A stretch of 64,000 nt of DNA from Streptomyces olindensis. Lineage in GTDB: Bacteria > Actinomycetota > Actinomycetes > Streptomycetales > Streptomycetaceae. A program made the translations under genes and the position numbers. This document shows, one piece after another, positions 1 to 7,798 of the stretch; the first letter of the stretch is position 1; every line of letters begins with the position of its first letter. The notes under the pieces were generated by a model. The model was not told the DNA's origin. It did not search any database and saw only the letters and a list, made by a program, of their open reading frames with translations. Where the stretch lies: the NCBI GenBank assembly GCA_000696115.1, contig JJOH01000029.1:1-64000 (forward strand), in the 5' to 3' direction.

Positions 1-316
1 TGCGGTGGGCGGTGGAGGCGGCGATGCCGCAGCGGGCGGCCAGCCGTAGCGGTCCGATGCGATGCTCACGCCGCAGGCGCACGACCCGTTGCTCAAGAGT
101 GTCCGGGGTGCGGCGGGGCTGGTGGTGAGGTCGGCTGGAGCGGTCTTGCATCCCGGCGGGCCCGTGCTTGCGGTAGCGGCCTGCCCAGCGGGCAGCGGTG
201 GTGTGGCTGACCTGGAAGCGTTCCGCGGCCCGCCGCAGCGGCCAGCCGTCGTCGACGACACACCGGGCCAGACGCAGCCTGCCGGTCGCGGTCAGCGGGG
301 CGTTACGGTGGAACAA
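1..316 (-). CDS. IS481 family transposase, N-terminal part
   Basis: The reading frame opens with TTG at 316, preceded by an AGGAGG-like site, and stays open for 105 codons to the window edge. The product starts LFHRNAPLTATGRLRLARCV and continues with a helix-turn-helix of the form LRRAAERFQVSHTTAARWAGRY, then DRSSRPHHQPRRTP and RIGPLRLAARCGI. This is the paired HTH DNA-binding half typical of Streptomyces IS481 transposases. The DDE catalytic core would lie beyond the window. Intactness cannot be judged from what is visible. Confidence 0.85.
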   Translation of the reverse strand, partial: MFHRNAPLTATGRLRLARCVVDDGWPLRRAAERFQVSHTTAARWAGRYRKHGPAGMQDRSSRPHHQPRRTPDTLEQRVVRLRREHRIGPLRLAARCGIAASTAHR

Positions 317-434
317 CGAGGGCCTCCTGGGCGTCGGTGCAGACTTCGCAATCCACACCGAACCCAGAGGCCCTCGCCTCGTTCAAGGACCGCTCAAGGC
401 CTGTCGCCTGTCACCAACGTCCCGGGACAGCACA
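1..434 (-). mobile_element. IS481-type insertion sequence, one end only
   Basis: The transposase start and the terminal region of an insertion sequence lie here; the rest runs off the window. Read on the minus strand, the end begins TGTGCTGTCCCGGGACG at position 434. It is followed outward by CCTAGG at 435-440, which fits the NCTAGN target preferred by IS481 relatives and may be one copy of a 6-bp target duplication. The partner end and second copy are not visible, so the boundary is inferred. Confidence 0.7.
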
Positions 435-451
435 CCTAGGGGGGTGTCCGC

Positions 452-670
452 CTAGCGACGCCCGAGGGCCTTGGCGCGGGAGTGGGCCCAGCCGGTCAGG
501 GCGGCGCCGGTGACGGTGAGGGCCGCGTAGGTCAGCAGCAGCGGGGCGAAACCGCCGGGCAGGTCGCCCAGCACCCCCCGTTCCCCGTGGTCGACGAGGA
601 GCCGGACGAGTGCCTGGGCGCTCACGACCAGCACCACCATGCCGAGGACTTGCAGGACGTCGTACTTCAT
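452..670 (-). CDS. small two-helix membrane protein
   Basis: This is a 72-residue protein with two hydrophobic segments, roughly residues 6-26 (LQVLGMVVLVVSAQALVRLL) and 42-62 (APLLLTYAALTVTGAALTGW), and a basic C-terminus. A GGAAGG ribosome-binding site precedes the ATG. It is transcribed divergently from the TetR-type gene at 790, which is the usual arrangement for a TetR target, so it may be the regulated gene. No family or biochemical function is recognised. Its stop lies only about 17 bases from the end of the insertion sequence. Confidence 0.6.
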   Translation of the reverse strand: MKYDVLQVLGMVVLVVSAQALVRLLVDHGERGVLGDLPGGFAPLLLTYAALTVTGAALTGWAHSRAKALGRR

Positions 671-692
671 GGCCTTCCTTCCGCGCGAGGTG

Positions 693-705
693 ACGTTACG
701 AACGT
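693..705. promoter_or_regulatory. small palindrome in divergent TetR promoter
   Basis: ACGTT-ACG-AACGT is a perfect 5-bp inverted repeat with a 3-base spacer. It lies between the divergent small membrane gene and the TetR-type regulator. TetR proteins commonly bind such sites next to their own gene. The palindrome is short, so chance occurrence is possible. Confidence 0.3.
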
Positions 706-789
706 ATCAACGGAAGGAAAGCCACTGGCCCTATTCAGCACCCCCTTTCTTCTTTACGTCACACTTTCTCGGCGCGGTACCGTGAGGTG

Positions 790-1686
790 ATGCGTGACGA
801 AAAGAAGTGCCCGGTGTGCGGCGCGCGCGTGGCCCGCCCGGAGCGGGGGCGTCCGCCCGTCTACTGCTCCCGGAGCTGTCAGGCCCGGGCCTACCGCCGG
901 CGCCGGCAGCCGCTGCCCGAGCCGGGCACGCCGCCGGTGTCCCGGCCGACGGACGTCCGGGCGCGGCAGCGGCTGCGGATCGCCGAGGCGGTGTGGCGCA
1001 TCGCGGCCGGGCAGGGCCTGGAGGCGGCGAGCATGCGCAGGATCGCGGCCGAGGCGAGGGTGTCGCTGCGGGTCGTGCAGTACCACTTCGACTCCAAGCA
1101 CGCTCTCCTCGTGGACGCGCTGCGCCTGCTGCACGAGGAGAACGAGCGGCTGGCCCGGGCGCGCATCCCGTACGACATGACGGACCCGTGCGCCCTGCTG
1201 CGGGCGGTGCTGGACGAGTTCCTGCCGCTGGACGACCAGCGCGCCTTCGCCCTGCGCGTGTTCACGGCGTACTACGCGAGAAGCCTGACCGATCCCGCCC
1301 TCGCGGCGGTCTTCCTCTCCGCCGAGCAGCCGTTCGAACGACTCGTCGCGGACATCATCGGCGTGGCCGAGACGACCGGGCGGACGGCCCCGGGCATCGA
1401 CCGGGTGCACGAGGCGGACCTGCTGGTCTCGGGGGCCGTCGGGCTGGGCCTGGACGTCCTGCACGAACGCCGTTCCCTCGCGGACGTGCGGAGGGTACTG
1501 GACTATCACCTGGCCCGGATCTTTCCCGCCGGGGCGGGGGCGGATGCCGGGGACGGTCCGGGGGCGGCGGTCGGGGCGAGGGCCGGCGAGGGTTGTGCCG
1601 CAGTCGCCCCAGGGACGGCGACCAGGCCGGGGACGGCGGCGCCTCAGCCGACCTCACGCCCGAACACCGGCCCCAGCAGCAGCTGA
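790..1686 (+). CDS. TetR family regulator with N-terminal zinc-ribbon-like segment
   Basis: The 298-residue product has an unusual start: CPVCG, then YCSRSCQARAYRRRR about 20 residues later, which looks like a small zinc ribbon. A TetR helix-turn-helix follows at about residues 55-100 (RIAAEARVSLRVVQYHFDSK), then an all-helical ligand domain. The last 50 residues are Pro/Ala/Gly-rich and look disordered. That tail overlaps the 3' end of the convergent ROK gene by 43 bases. The ATG at 790 follows GAGG closely; a GTG at 787 is an alternative. It probably represses the divergent membrane gene or itself. The ligand is unknown. Confidence 0.85.
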   Translation: MRDEKKCPVCGARVARPERGRPPVYCSRSCQARAYRRRRQPLPEPGTPPVSRPTDVRARQRLRIAEAVWRIAAGQGLEAASMRRIAAEARVSLRVVQYHFDSKHALLVDALRLLHEENERLARARIPYDMTDPCALLRAVLDEFLPLDDQRAFALRVFTAYYARSLTDPALAAVFLSAEQPFERLVADIIGVAETTGRTAPGIDRVHEADLLVSGAVGLGLDVLHERRSLADVRRVLDYHLARIFPAGAGADAGDGPGAAVGARAGEGCAAVAPGTATRPGTAAPQPTSRPNTGPSSS

Positions 1687-2801
1687 GCCGCCCCCGCCGC
1701 CACGGTCCGTCCGCCCCCGGGGGCGAGTCGGACCGGCACGGCGTCCTGGCCCGTGCGCCGGGCCCGGTCCGCGAGCACCGCGCCGACCCCGCGCACGAAC
1801 GCCTCCGGAGCCGCGGCCACCGTACGGCCGCCGAGGAGGACGACGTCGATGTCCAGCAGGCCGACCAGGTTCGCCGCCCCGGCGCCCAGGACCCGCGCCG
1901 CCTCCCCCAGGTCGCCGCGCGCCACCGCGCCGAGGCACAGCGCCTCGACGCAGCCCCGGTCGCCACAGGTGCACGGCGGGCCGTCCAACTGGATGACTTG
2001 ATGGCCGAACTCCCCCGCCCCGGTCCGGGCCCCCCGGTGCACGCGCCCGCCGATCACCAGCCCGGCCCCCAGCCCCGTACCGAGGTGCAGGTAGGCGAAG
2101 GAGCCGCCCTCGCCCCCGGCGGCCAGGCCGAGCGCGGCCGCGTTGGTGTCCTTGTCGACCACCACCGGCACCCCGAGCCGGCCCGTCAGCGCGTCCCGCA
2201 GGGGAAAGCCGTCCCACTCGGGGAATCCGGTCACCCGGTGCAGCACGCCCCGGGCGTGGTCCAGCGGCCCGGGCAGTGCGACGCCCGCCCCGAGCAGGGC
2301 GGCCCTGCCGAGCCCGGTGGGCAGCACCTCGGCGACCGCCTCCCGCACCGCCCCCAGTACGGCCTCCGCCCCCGCCCCCAGGTCCAGCGCGGACCGCCGC
2401 TCCTCCACCACCGTCCCCCGCAGGTCCACGAGGACGACCCGTACCTCGTCCCGGTCCAGGTGGACGCCCACCGCGTGCCCCGCCTCGGGCACCAGCCGCA
2501 GCACCGTGCGCGGCTTGCCCCCCGTGGAGGCCCGCCGGCCCGCCTCCGCCGCGAGCCCGTCCTCCCGCAGCCGGGCCGTGATCTTGCTGACGGCCTGCGG
2601 GGTGAGCCCGGTCCGCTCGGCGAGTTCGAGCCGGCTGATGCCGTCGGCCCCGGCCGTCCGCAGCAGGTCGAGCACCAGCGCGGTGTTGTGGCTGCGCAGG
2701 GCGAGCAGGTTCGCCCCGCCCCAGCCCCCGCCCCCGCCCCCGCCGCCGCGCATGCCGCCCACCCCGCCCGTACCGTCGTCCGCCCTGTTCACGCCCCCCA
2801 T
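1644..2801 (-). CDS. ROK family transcriptional repressor
   Basis: This 385-residue protein has a winged-helix domain near residues 30-90 (SRLELAERTGLTPQAVSKIT) followed by a ROK kinase-like fold. The sugar/ATP part shows VVDKDTNAAALG, the phosphate loop HLGTGLGAGLVIGG and the ROK zinc signature CTCGDRGCVEAL. Such proteins bind a sugar or inositol-type effector and release operators. It is transcribed away from the Gfo/Idh-UPF0303 pair, with a strong palindrome in the 48-base gap, so it very likely controls that operon and itself. A Gly-rich stretch (GGGGGGGG) sits before the HTH. The frame stays open upstream; ATG at 2801 is the sensible start. Confidence 0.9.
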   Translation of the reverse strand: MGGVNRADDGTGGVGGMRGGGGGGGGWGGANLLALRSHNTALVLDLLRTAGADGISRLELAERTGLTPQAVSKITARLREDGLAAEAGRRASTGGKPRTVLRLVPEAGHAVGVHLDRDEVRVVLVDLRGTVVEERRSALDLGAGAEAVLGAVREAVAEVLPTGLGRAALLGAGVALPGPLDHARGVLHRVTGFPEWDGFPLRDALTGRLGVPVVVDKDTNAAALGLAAGGEGGSFAYLHLGTGLGAGLVIGGRVHRGARTGAGEFGHQVIQLDGPPCTCGDRGCVEALCLGAVARGDLGEAARVLGAGAANLVGLLDIDVVLLGGRTVAAAPEAFVRGVGAVLADRARRTGQDAVPVRLAPGGGRTVAAGAAQLLLGPVFGREVG

Positions 2802-2817
2802 TGTCCCCGGCGCTTGC

Positions 2818-2842
2818 ACTTTGGCAACAGCGTTGCGAAAGT
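2818..2842. promoter_or_regulatory. probable ROK repressor operator
   Basis: The left arm ACTTTGGCAAC and the right arm GTTGCGAAAGT are inverted repeats matching at 10 of 11 positions around a 3-base AGC centre. The site fills most of the intergenic space between the ROK repressor and the divergent oxidoreductase. That position lets it overlap both promoters. Binding by this ROK protein is inferred from position and symmetry. Confidence 0.75.
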
Positions 2843-2849
2843 GGGTGGC

Positions 2850-3941
2850 ATGACTGGCACACCCCTCGGCACAGCCCCCGGCTCGCCCCTCCGCGTCGGC
2901 CTCGTCGGCTACGGCCTCGCCGGCTCCGTCTTCCACGCCCCGCTGATCGCCGCCACCGAGGGCCTCGCCCTCGACACGGTGGTCACCTCGAACCCGGAAC
3001 GGCAGCAGCAGGCCCGTGCCGAGTTCCCGGACGTACGCCTCGCCGCCTCGCCGGACGAGCTGTTCGACCGGGCCGCCGAGCTGGACCTGATCGTCGTCGC
3101 GTCCCCGAACAAGACGCATGTGCCGCTCGCGACCACCGCCCTCAAGGCCGGCCTGCCGGTCGTCGTCGACAAGCCCGTCGCGGGCACGGCGGCCGAGGCC
3201 CGCGAGCTCGCCGCCCTGGCCGAGGAGCGCGGCCTGCTCCTCTCCGTCTTCCAGAACCGCCGCTGGGACAACGACTTCCTCACCCTGCGCAAGCTCCTCG
3301 ACGAGGGCGAGCTGGGCGACGTCCAGCGGTTCGAATCCCGCTTCGAGCGCTGGCGTCCCCAACTCAAGGGCGGCTGGCGCGAGTCCGGCGACCCGGCAGA
3401 GATCGGAGGTCTGCTCTACGACCTCGGCAGCCATGTCGTCGACCAGGCCCTGGTCCTCTTCGGCCCGGCGGCGGCCGTGTACGCGGAGTCGGACATCCGC
3501 CGCCCGGGCGCCGAGACGGACGACGACACCTTCATCGCGATCACGCACGAGAGCGGCGTCCGCTCCCACCTCTACGTCTCCGCGACGACCGCCCAGCTCG
3601 GCCCCCGCTTCCGCGTCCTGGGCTCGCGGGCCGGTTACGTGAAGTACGGCCTGGATCCCCAGGAGGCGGCCCTGCGCGAGGGACGGCGCCCCGGCCCGGA
3701 CTGGGGCGCGGAGCCCGAGTCGCTGTGGGGCCGCGTGGGATCCGGCGAGTCCCCGGTGACCGGCGGCGGCCGCCCCGAACCGACCCTCCCGGGCGACTAC
3801 CCCGCCTACTATGCGGCCGTGGCGAAGGCCCTGTTGGAAGGCGCCCCGAACCCGGTGACCGCGCGGGAGGCGGCCGCCGCCCTGGACGTACTGGAGGCCG
3901 CCCGTCGTTCGGCCCGCGAGAAGGTGACGGTGACCCTGTGA
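2850..3941 (+). CDS. Gfo/Idh/MocA family NAD(P)-dependent oxidoreductase
   Basis: A 363-residue sugar or inositol dehydrogenase of the Gfo/Idh/MocA family. The Rossmann fold begins VGLVGYGLAGSVFHAP near residue 16. The conserved catalytic-lysine motif appears as VVVDKPVAG (usually EKP) near residue 108. The C-terminal half carries GGLLYDLGSHVVDQAL, the usual substrate-side GxxxDxGxHxxD-type signature. These enzymes oxidise a cyclic sugar or inositol hydroxyl using NAD(P). The gene overlaps the next one by four bases (GTGA), so the two form an operon, presumably under the ROK repressor. The substrate cannot be told from sequence. Confidence 0.9.
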   Translation: MTGTPLGTAPGSPLRVGLVGYGLAGSVFHAPLIAATEGLALDTVVTSNPERQQQARAEFPDVRLAASPDELFDRAAELDLIVVASPNKTHVPLATTALKAGLPVVVDKPVAGTAAEARELAALAEERGLLLSVFQNRRWDNDFLTLRKLLDEGELGDVQRFESRFERWRPQLKGGWRESGDPAEIGGLLYDLGSHVVDQALVLFGPAAAVYAESDIRRPGAETDDDTFIAITHESGVRSHLYVSATTAQLGPRFRVLGSRAGYVKYGLDPQEAALREGRRPGPDWGAEPESLWGRVGSGESPVTGGGRPEPTLPGDYPAYYAAVAKALLEGAPNPVTAREAAAALDVLEAARRSAREKVTVTL

Positions 3942-4465
3942 CCCACAAGAGCAACCCCTCCCACAGCCAGGAGCTGACCCCGAAGTTCCACCCGGAGCTC
4001 ACCCCGAGCCTGGAGGAGCTGGAGAAGCAGGAACGCCTCCTGGTCTTCCGCCAGTTCACCCACGACGACGCCTGGGCGCTCGGTTCGCTCCTCGTGGAGC
4101 TGGCCCGGGAGCGGCAGGCCCCGGTCGCCATCGACATCCACCGCGCCGGCCAGCAGCTCTTCCACGCGGCGCTGCCCGGCTCCACCCCGGACAACGACGC
4201 CTGGATCGCCCGCAAGCGCCGGGTGGTCGAGCGCTACGGCTCCGCCTCCTACCTGGTCGGCGCCCGCTTCCGCGCCAAGGGCACGACGTTCGAGGAGTCC
4301 TCGCGCCTCGACCCCGACACGTACGCGGCCCACGGCGGCTCCTTCCCCATCACCGTCGAGGGCGTCGGCGTGATCGGCGCGGTGACGGTGTCCGGGCTGC
4401 CCCAACTCCAGGACCACCGCCTGGTGGTGGAGGCCCTGGAGCAGTTCCTGGGCAACGGCCGCTAG
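3938..4465 (+). CDS. UPF0303/GlcG-HbpS fold protein
   Basis: A 175-residue protein of the UPF0303 family, related to the HbpS/GlcG (DUF336) fold. Conserved stretches include VAIDIHRAGQQLFHAALPG, DNDAWIARKRRVVERYG and GGSFPITVEGVGVIGAVTVSG. Members are often called heme-degrading-domain proteins, but enzyme activity is rarely shown. It starts with GTG, overlapping the stop of the oxidoreductase, so the two are translationally coupled. Coupling to a Gfo/Idh enzyme is common for this family and suggests a role in the same sugar/inositol pathway. Confidence 0.85.
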   Translation: MTHKSNPSHSQELTPKFHPELTPSLEELEKQERLLVFRQFTHDDAWALGSLLVELARERQAPVAIDIHRAGQQLFHAALPGSTPDNDAWIARKRRVVERYGSASYLVGARFRAKGTTFEESSRLDPDTYAAHGGSFPITVEGVGVIGAVTVSGLPQLQDHRLVVEALEQFLGNGR

Positions 4466-4551
4466 CGGGACGGAATGCGTGCCGGATCCCTCCGGTTGGC
4501 ACCTGCGTACGCATGATCGAGCAGGGCGCCCAATCGGAGGGATCGCACCCC

Positions 4552-5412
4552 ATGACCACAGCCCTGAAGGAGACCGTCGGCCGGTACGGCATCTGGAGCG
4601 TGGGCCTGCGCTCGGAGGATCCGGACCGGCGCGGCGAACTCGCCGAGGCCGCCGCCGAACTGGAGGAACTCGGCTACGGGGCCGTCTGGCTGGGCGGCAA
4701 CACCTCCGCCGCCCACGCCGCCCCGCTGATCGAGGCGACCTCCCGGCTCACCGTCGGCACCAGCATCCAGAGCATCTGGCAGCACGAGGCGGACGCCACC
4801 GCCGCCGCCTTCGCCGAGTTGGAGTCCGCGCACCCCGGCCGTTTCGTGCTCGGCCTCGGCGTCAGCCACGCCAGGCTCGCGGAGCAGTACCGGCGTCCGT
4901 ACTCGGCCCTCGTGTCGTACCTGGACGACCTGGACGCCGCCGGGATGCCCGCCGACCGCCGGGTCCTGGCCGCCCTCGGCCCGAAGAGCCTGAAGCTGAC
5001 CCGCGACCGTTCCGCGGGGGCGATCCCCTACCTGGTCACCCCGGAGCACACCGCCCACGCCCGCGAAGCCCTGGGCGAAGGCCCCCTGCTCGCCCCCGAA
5101 CTCGCGGTGGTCCCGGAGACGGACCCGGCCCGGGCCCGCGCCCTGGCCCGCGAGTTCCTGGAGACCTACCTCCCCCTGCCGAACTACACCAACAACTTCC
5201 TCCGGCACGGCTTCACCGAGGACGACCTGAAGGACGGCGGCAGCGACCGCCTGGTCGACGCCCTGTTCGCCTGGGGCGACGACACCGCGATCCGCGCCAA
5301 GATGGACGCCTTCTTCGAGGCGGGCGCGGACCACATCGCCCTCCAGGTGGAGGAGCCGCGCGACGCCCTCCCGAGGAAGGCGTGGCGCGACCTGGCGGCT
5401 CTGCTCAAGTAG
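4552..5412 (+). CDS. LLM class F420-dependent oxidoreductase
   Basis: A 286-residue luciferase-like monooxygenase-fold protein. It opens GRYGIWSVGL and shows the family features ELGYGAVWLGG, LTVGTSIQSIW and HPGRFVLGLGVSHA. In actinobacteria this subfamily usually uses coenzyme F420 rather than FMN. Its C-terminal half holds LPNYTNNFLRHGF and ADHIALQV, the end of the TIM barrel. A clear site TCGGAGGGAT precedes ATG 4552; an in-frame start at 4513 lacks one. It stands alone, and the substrate is unknown. Confidence 0.88.
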   Translation: MTTALKETVGRYGIWSVGLRSEDPDRRGELAEAAAELEELGYGAVWLGGNTSAAHAAPLIEATSRLTVGTSIQSIWQHEADATAAAFAELESAHPGRFVLGLGVSHARLAEQYRRPYSALVSYLDDLDAAGMPADRRVLAALGPKSLKLTRDRSAGAIPYLVTPEHTAHAREALGEGPLLAPELAVVPETDPARARALAREFLETYLPLPNYTNNFLRHGFTEDDLKDGGSDRLVDALFAWGDDTAIRAKMDAFFEAGADHIALQVEEPRDALPRKAWRDLAALLK

Positions 5413-5440
5413 AGCTCACCAGGGGCGCGGGAACCTTCTT

Positions 5441-5464
5441 CAGGGGCGCGGGGAACTGCGCGAC
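5441..5464. repeat. dispersed intergenic repeat, copy 1
   Basis: The sequence contains GGCGCGGGGAACTGCGCGA and is nearly identical to 43955-43978. A degenerate partial copy (AGGGGCGCGGGAACC) sits just upstream at 5421. Both full copies lie at the ends of genes, in non-coding DNA. The function is unknown. Confidence 0.7.
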
Positions 5465-5526
5465 AAGCCGCACACGGCCCGCGGCCGAACGACGACCGCA
5501 GTTCCCCAGCTCTCCCAGCGGAGCGC

Positions 5527-6384
5527 CTACGCGTTCTTGAACTCCTGCCGCTGCCGCCCCAGCCCCTCGATCTCCAACTCCACGACATCCCCGGCGCGAA
5601 GGAACGGCTTCGGCTCGGGCGCCCCCAGCGCCACCCCCGCCGGCGTCCCCGTGTTGATCACATCACCGGGGTACAGCGTCATGAACCGGCTGAGGTACCG
5701 CACGACCTCCCCCACCGAGAAGATCTGCTCGGCCGTGGTGCCGTCCTGCTTCAACTCCCCGTTGACCCACAGCTTCAGGGACAGCGCCTGCGGGTCCGGC
5801 ACCTCGTCCGCCGTCACCAGCCACGGCCCCAGCGGGTTGAACGTCTCGCAGTTCTTCCCCTTGTCCCAGGTCCCGCCGCGCTCGATCTGGAACTCCCGCT
5901 CGGACACGTCGTGCGCGACGGCGTACCCGGCGACATGCGCGAGGGCTTCCTCCTCGGACTCCAGGTACCTGGCCGTACGCCCGATGACGACGGCCAGCTC
6001 GACCTCCCAGTCGGTCTTGAGGGACCCGCGCGGCACGAGGACGGTGTCGTTCGGCCCGACGACCGTGTCCGGCGCCTTCATGAAGACGACCGGCTCGGCG
6101 GGCGGCTCGGCGCCCGTCTCGCGGGCGTGGTCGTGGTAGTTCAGGCCGATGCAGACGATCTTGCCGATCCGCCCGAGCGGCGGGCCGATCCGCAGCCCGG
6201 TGGCGTCCAGTACGGGCAGCTCGCCGGCGTCGGCGGCGGCCCGGACCCGGCCGAGCGCCTCCTCGTCGGCGAGCAGCGCGCCGTCCACGTCCGCGACGAC
6301 GCCCGACAGGTCCCGCAGGGTCCCCTCGGCGTCGAGCAGCGCGGGCCGCTCCGCCCCCGCCGTACCGACTCGCAGCAGCTTCAT
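5527..6384 (-). CDS. fumarylacetoacetate hydrolase family protein
   Basis: A 285-residue FAH-fold enzyme. The C-terminal catalytic domain starts near residue 70 at KIVCIGLNYHDHARETG. Metal ligands fit EPVVFMKAP..., DWEVELAVVIGR and YAVAHDVSERE, and the late signature is YPGDVINTGTPAGV. Such proteins hydrolyse or hydrate beta-diketo or 2-oxo acids, for example fumarylpyruvate, oxaloacetate or 2-keto-4-pentenoate. The exact substrate is not assignable. ATG 6384 follows GAGGGAGACGTG. It stands alone on the minus strand. Confidence 0.88.
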   Translation of the reverse strand: MKLLRVGTAGAERPALLDAEGTLRDLSGVVADVDGALLADEEALGRVRAAADAGELPVLDATGLRIGPPLGRIGKIVCIGLNYHDHARETGAEPPAEPVVFMKAPDTVVGPNDTVLVPRGSLKTDWEVELAVVIGRTARYLESEEEALAHVAGYAVAHDVSEREFQIERGGTWDKGKNCETFNPLGPWLVTADEVPDPQALSLKLWVNGELKQDGTTAEQIFSVGEVVRYLSRFMTLYPGDVINTGTPAGVALGAPEPKPFLRAGDVVELEIEGLGRQRQEFKNA

Positions 6385-6532
6385 GATCACGTCTCCCTCG
6401 ATCGCGGGCGCCCGCCCGACGCGCGTGACCCGGATGCGGCGGGGCAGCCATCGGAGGACTGGTCGATCCTCCAAGCTGCACGTGCACTCCGCAATACCCC
6501 GTTCACGTACTGGACCGTCACCTCACCGACCA

Positions 6533-6624
6533 CTACCGGGCTACCGGGCTACCGGTAGAGCAGACCGGCTACCGGTACACCGGACCGGCTACCGGTACAG
6601 CAGACCGGCTACCGGTACAGCACG
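6533..6624. repeat. 20-bp tandem repeat at the 3' end of yidC-like gene
   Basis: Four near-identical 20-base units of the form CTACCGGTACAGCAGACCGG begin at 6549, 6569, 6589 and 6609, preceded by two 8-base CTACCGGG units. The unit at 6609 contains the last codons and the TAG stop of the YidC-like gene. The array therefore looks like serial duplication of that gene's 3' end. Confidence 0.85.
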
Positions 6625-7319
6625 GCCCGCTCGACGACGCTCCACGTCGTGCTGGTCACGACGTACAGCGCGGCGGCCAGCGGCACCACGGCCACGGTGA
6701 CGAGCGTGAAGAACGACATGAACGGCATGACCCTGGTCACCGCCCCCAGCCCCGGCACCTGCTCCCCGTCCCCGGCCGGGACGACCGGGTTCGCGGCCAT
6801 CATGCGCTTGCTGAGGCGGTAGCTGAACACGGCGACACAGGCGACGACGCCGAACAGCCCGGCGTACACGAGCCCGGCCCCGCCGAAGAGACCGCCGTCG
6901 AGCGCGTCCACCCACCGCTCCCCCAGCGGCGCGGCCAACAGCTGGTGGCCGAGCAGCTCGTTGGCCTTCCCGCCGATCGTGTCGCTGGAGAACAGGTGGT
7001 AGAGCAGGAAGAACGCGGGCACCTGGAGCAGCCCGGGCAGGCAGCCGGCCAGCGGCGACACCTTCTCCTCGGCGTGCAGCTCCAGCACGGCCCGCTGGAG
7101 CTTCTCGGGGTTCTTCCCGTGCTTCTTCCGCAGCTCGGCGATCTTCGGCTGGAGCGCGGTGCGGGCCTTCTGGCCGCGCGCGGCGGCCCGGGACAGGGGG
7201 TGGACGAGGAGGCGTACGAGCGCGGTGAACAGGACGATCGCGGCGGCGGCCGCAGAGGCGCCGAACAGCGGCTGGAGCAGGTCGGCGAGTCGCTCGACCA
7301 GGGTGGCGAAGACGGACAT
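6609..7319 (-). CDS. yidC: YidC/Oxa1 family membrane protein insertase paralogue
   Basis: This 236-residue polytopic protein has the YidC/Oxa1 core. A first transmembrane helix near residue 20 is followed by the basic cytoplasmic hairpin ARGQKARTALQPKIAELRKKHGKNPEKLQR, here given only to mark residues 46-75. Then come GCLPGLLQVPAFFLLYHLF and further membrane segments. It lacks the large periplasmic domain of Gram-negative YidC. Such proteins insert membrane proteins with or without SecYEG. Streptomyces have a main copy near the origin, so this is probably an accessory paralogue. ATG 7319 follows GGAGGG. Its 3' end is part of a tandem repeat. Confidence 0.88.
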   Translation of the reverse strand: MSVFATLVERLADLLQPLFGASAAAAAIVLFTALVRLLVHPLSRAAARGQKARTALQPKIAELRKKHGKNPEKLQRAVLELHAEEKVSPLAGCLPGLLQVPAFFLLYHLFSSDTIGGKANELLGHQLLAAPLGERWVDALDGGLFGGAGLVYAGLFGVVACVAVFSYRLSKRMMAANPVVPAGDGEQVPGLGAVTRVMPFMSFFTLVTVAVVPLAAALYVVTSTTWSVVERAVLYR

Positions 7320-7423
7320 GGGTGAGCCCTCCGGGGGTCTCGTCGTGCCGGATGGAGACATGGCGGCATGACGACCCGCGCGGGGTCAGCTCCTGGAGTT
7401 CGTTGAAAGCTCCGCGAGGTTCC

Positions 7424-7753
7424 CTACGCGACGGTCGCCCGGAGGGCGTGTCCGGGTGCGCGGGGACGGGTGCGCCCCCGGGCGTCGGGATCGCGCTGGG
7501 GCAGGAAGGCCGTACGGCGATCCCGGTCGCGGATGGCCGTACGCACGCGTGTGCGCGCCACGGTGGGCGCGCAGCGCGAGGCGACGACGGCGCAGACCGC
7601 GAGGGCGGCGGAGGCCGCGGCGGTCGCAGCGGTGGCGGCGGTCGCGGCCAGGGCGACGGTGGCGGAGAGGCTGCCGGTGTCGAGCAGCGCCACCTCGACG
7701 ATCAGGAAGAGCAGCGCGAGAGCGGGACGCAGAGTCGCCCAACCACGGTTCAT
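7424..7753 (-). CDS. DUF6412-like small membrane protein
   Basis: A 109-residue protein with an N-terminal hydrophobic segment (ALALLFLIVEVALL) and a second Ala/Thr-rich one, then a basic Arg-rich tail. It lies just upstream of the YidC paralogue on the same strand, an association I recall for DUF6412 proteins in Streptomyces. ATG 7753 follows GGAGGGG. The frame stays open upstream through a 30-base tandem repeat, so a longer N-terminus is possible. Function is unknown. Confidence 0.6.
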   Translation of the reverse strand: MNRGWATLRPALALLFLIVEVALLDTGSLSATVALAATAATAATAAASAALAVCAVVASRCAPTVARTRVRTAIRDRDRRTAFLPQRDPDARGRTRPRAPGHALRATVA

Positions 7754-7798
7754 CCGGCTGCCCCTCCTCTCATACGTGTACATGCCCTGCTGTTCGTT

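Noticed and set aside
807..2849. Long plus-strand frame leading into the Gfo/Idh gene
   Set aside because: It crosses the TetR and ROK genes in the wrong frame with Arg/Pro-rich nonsense; the true start is ATG 2850.
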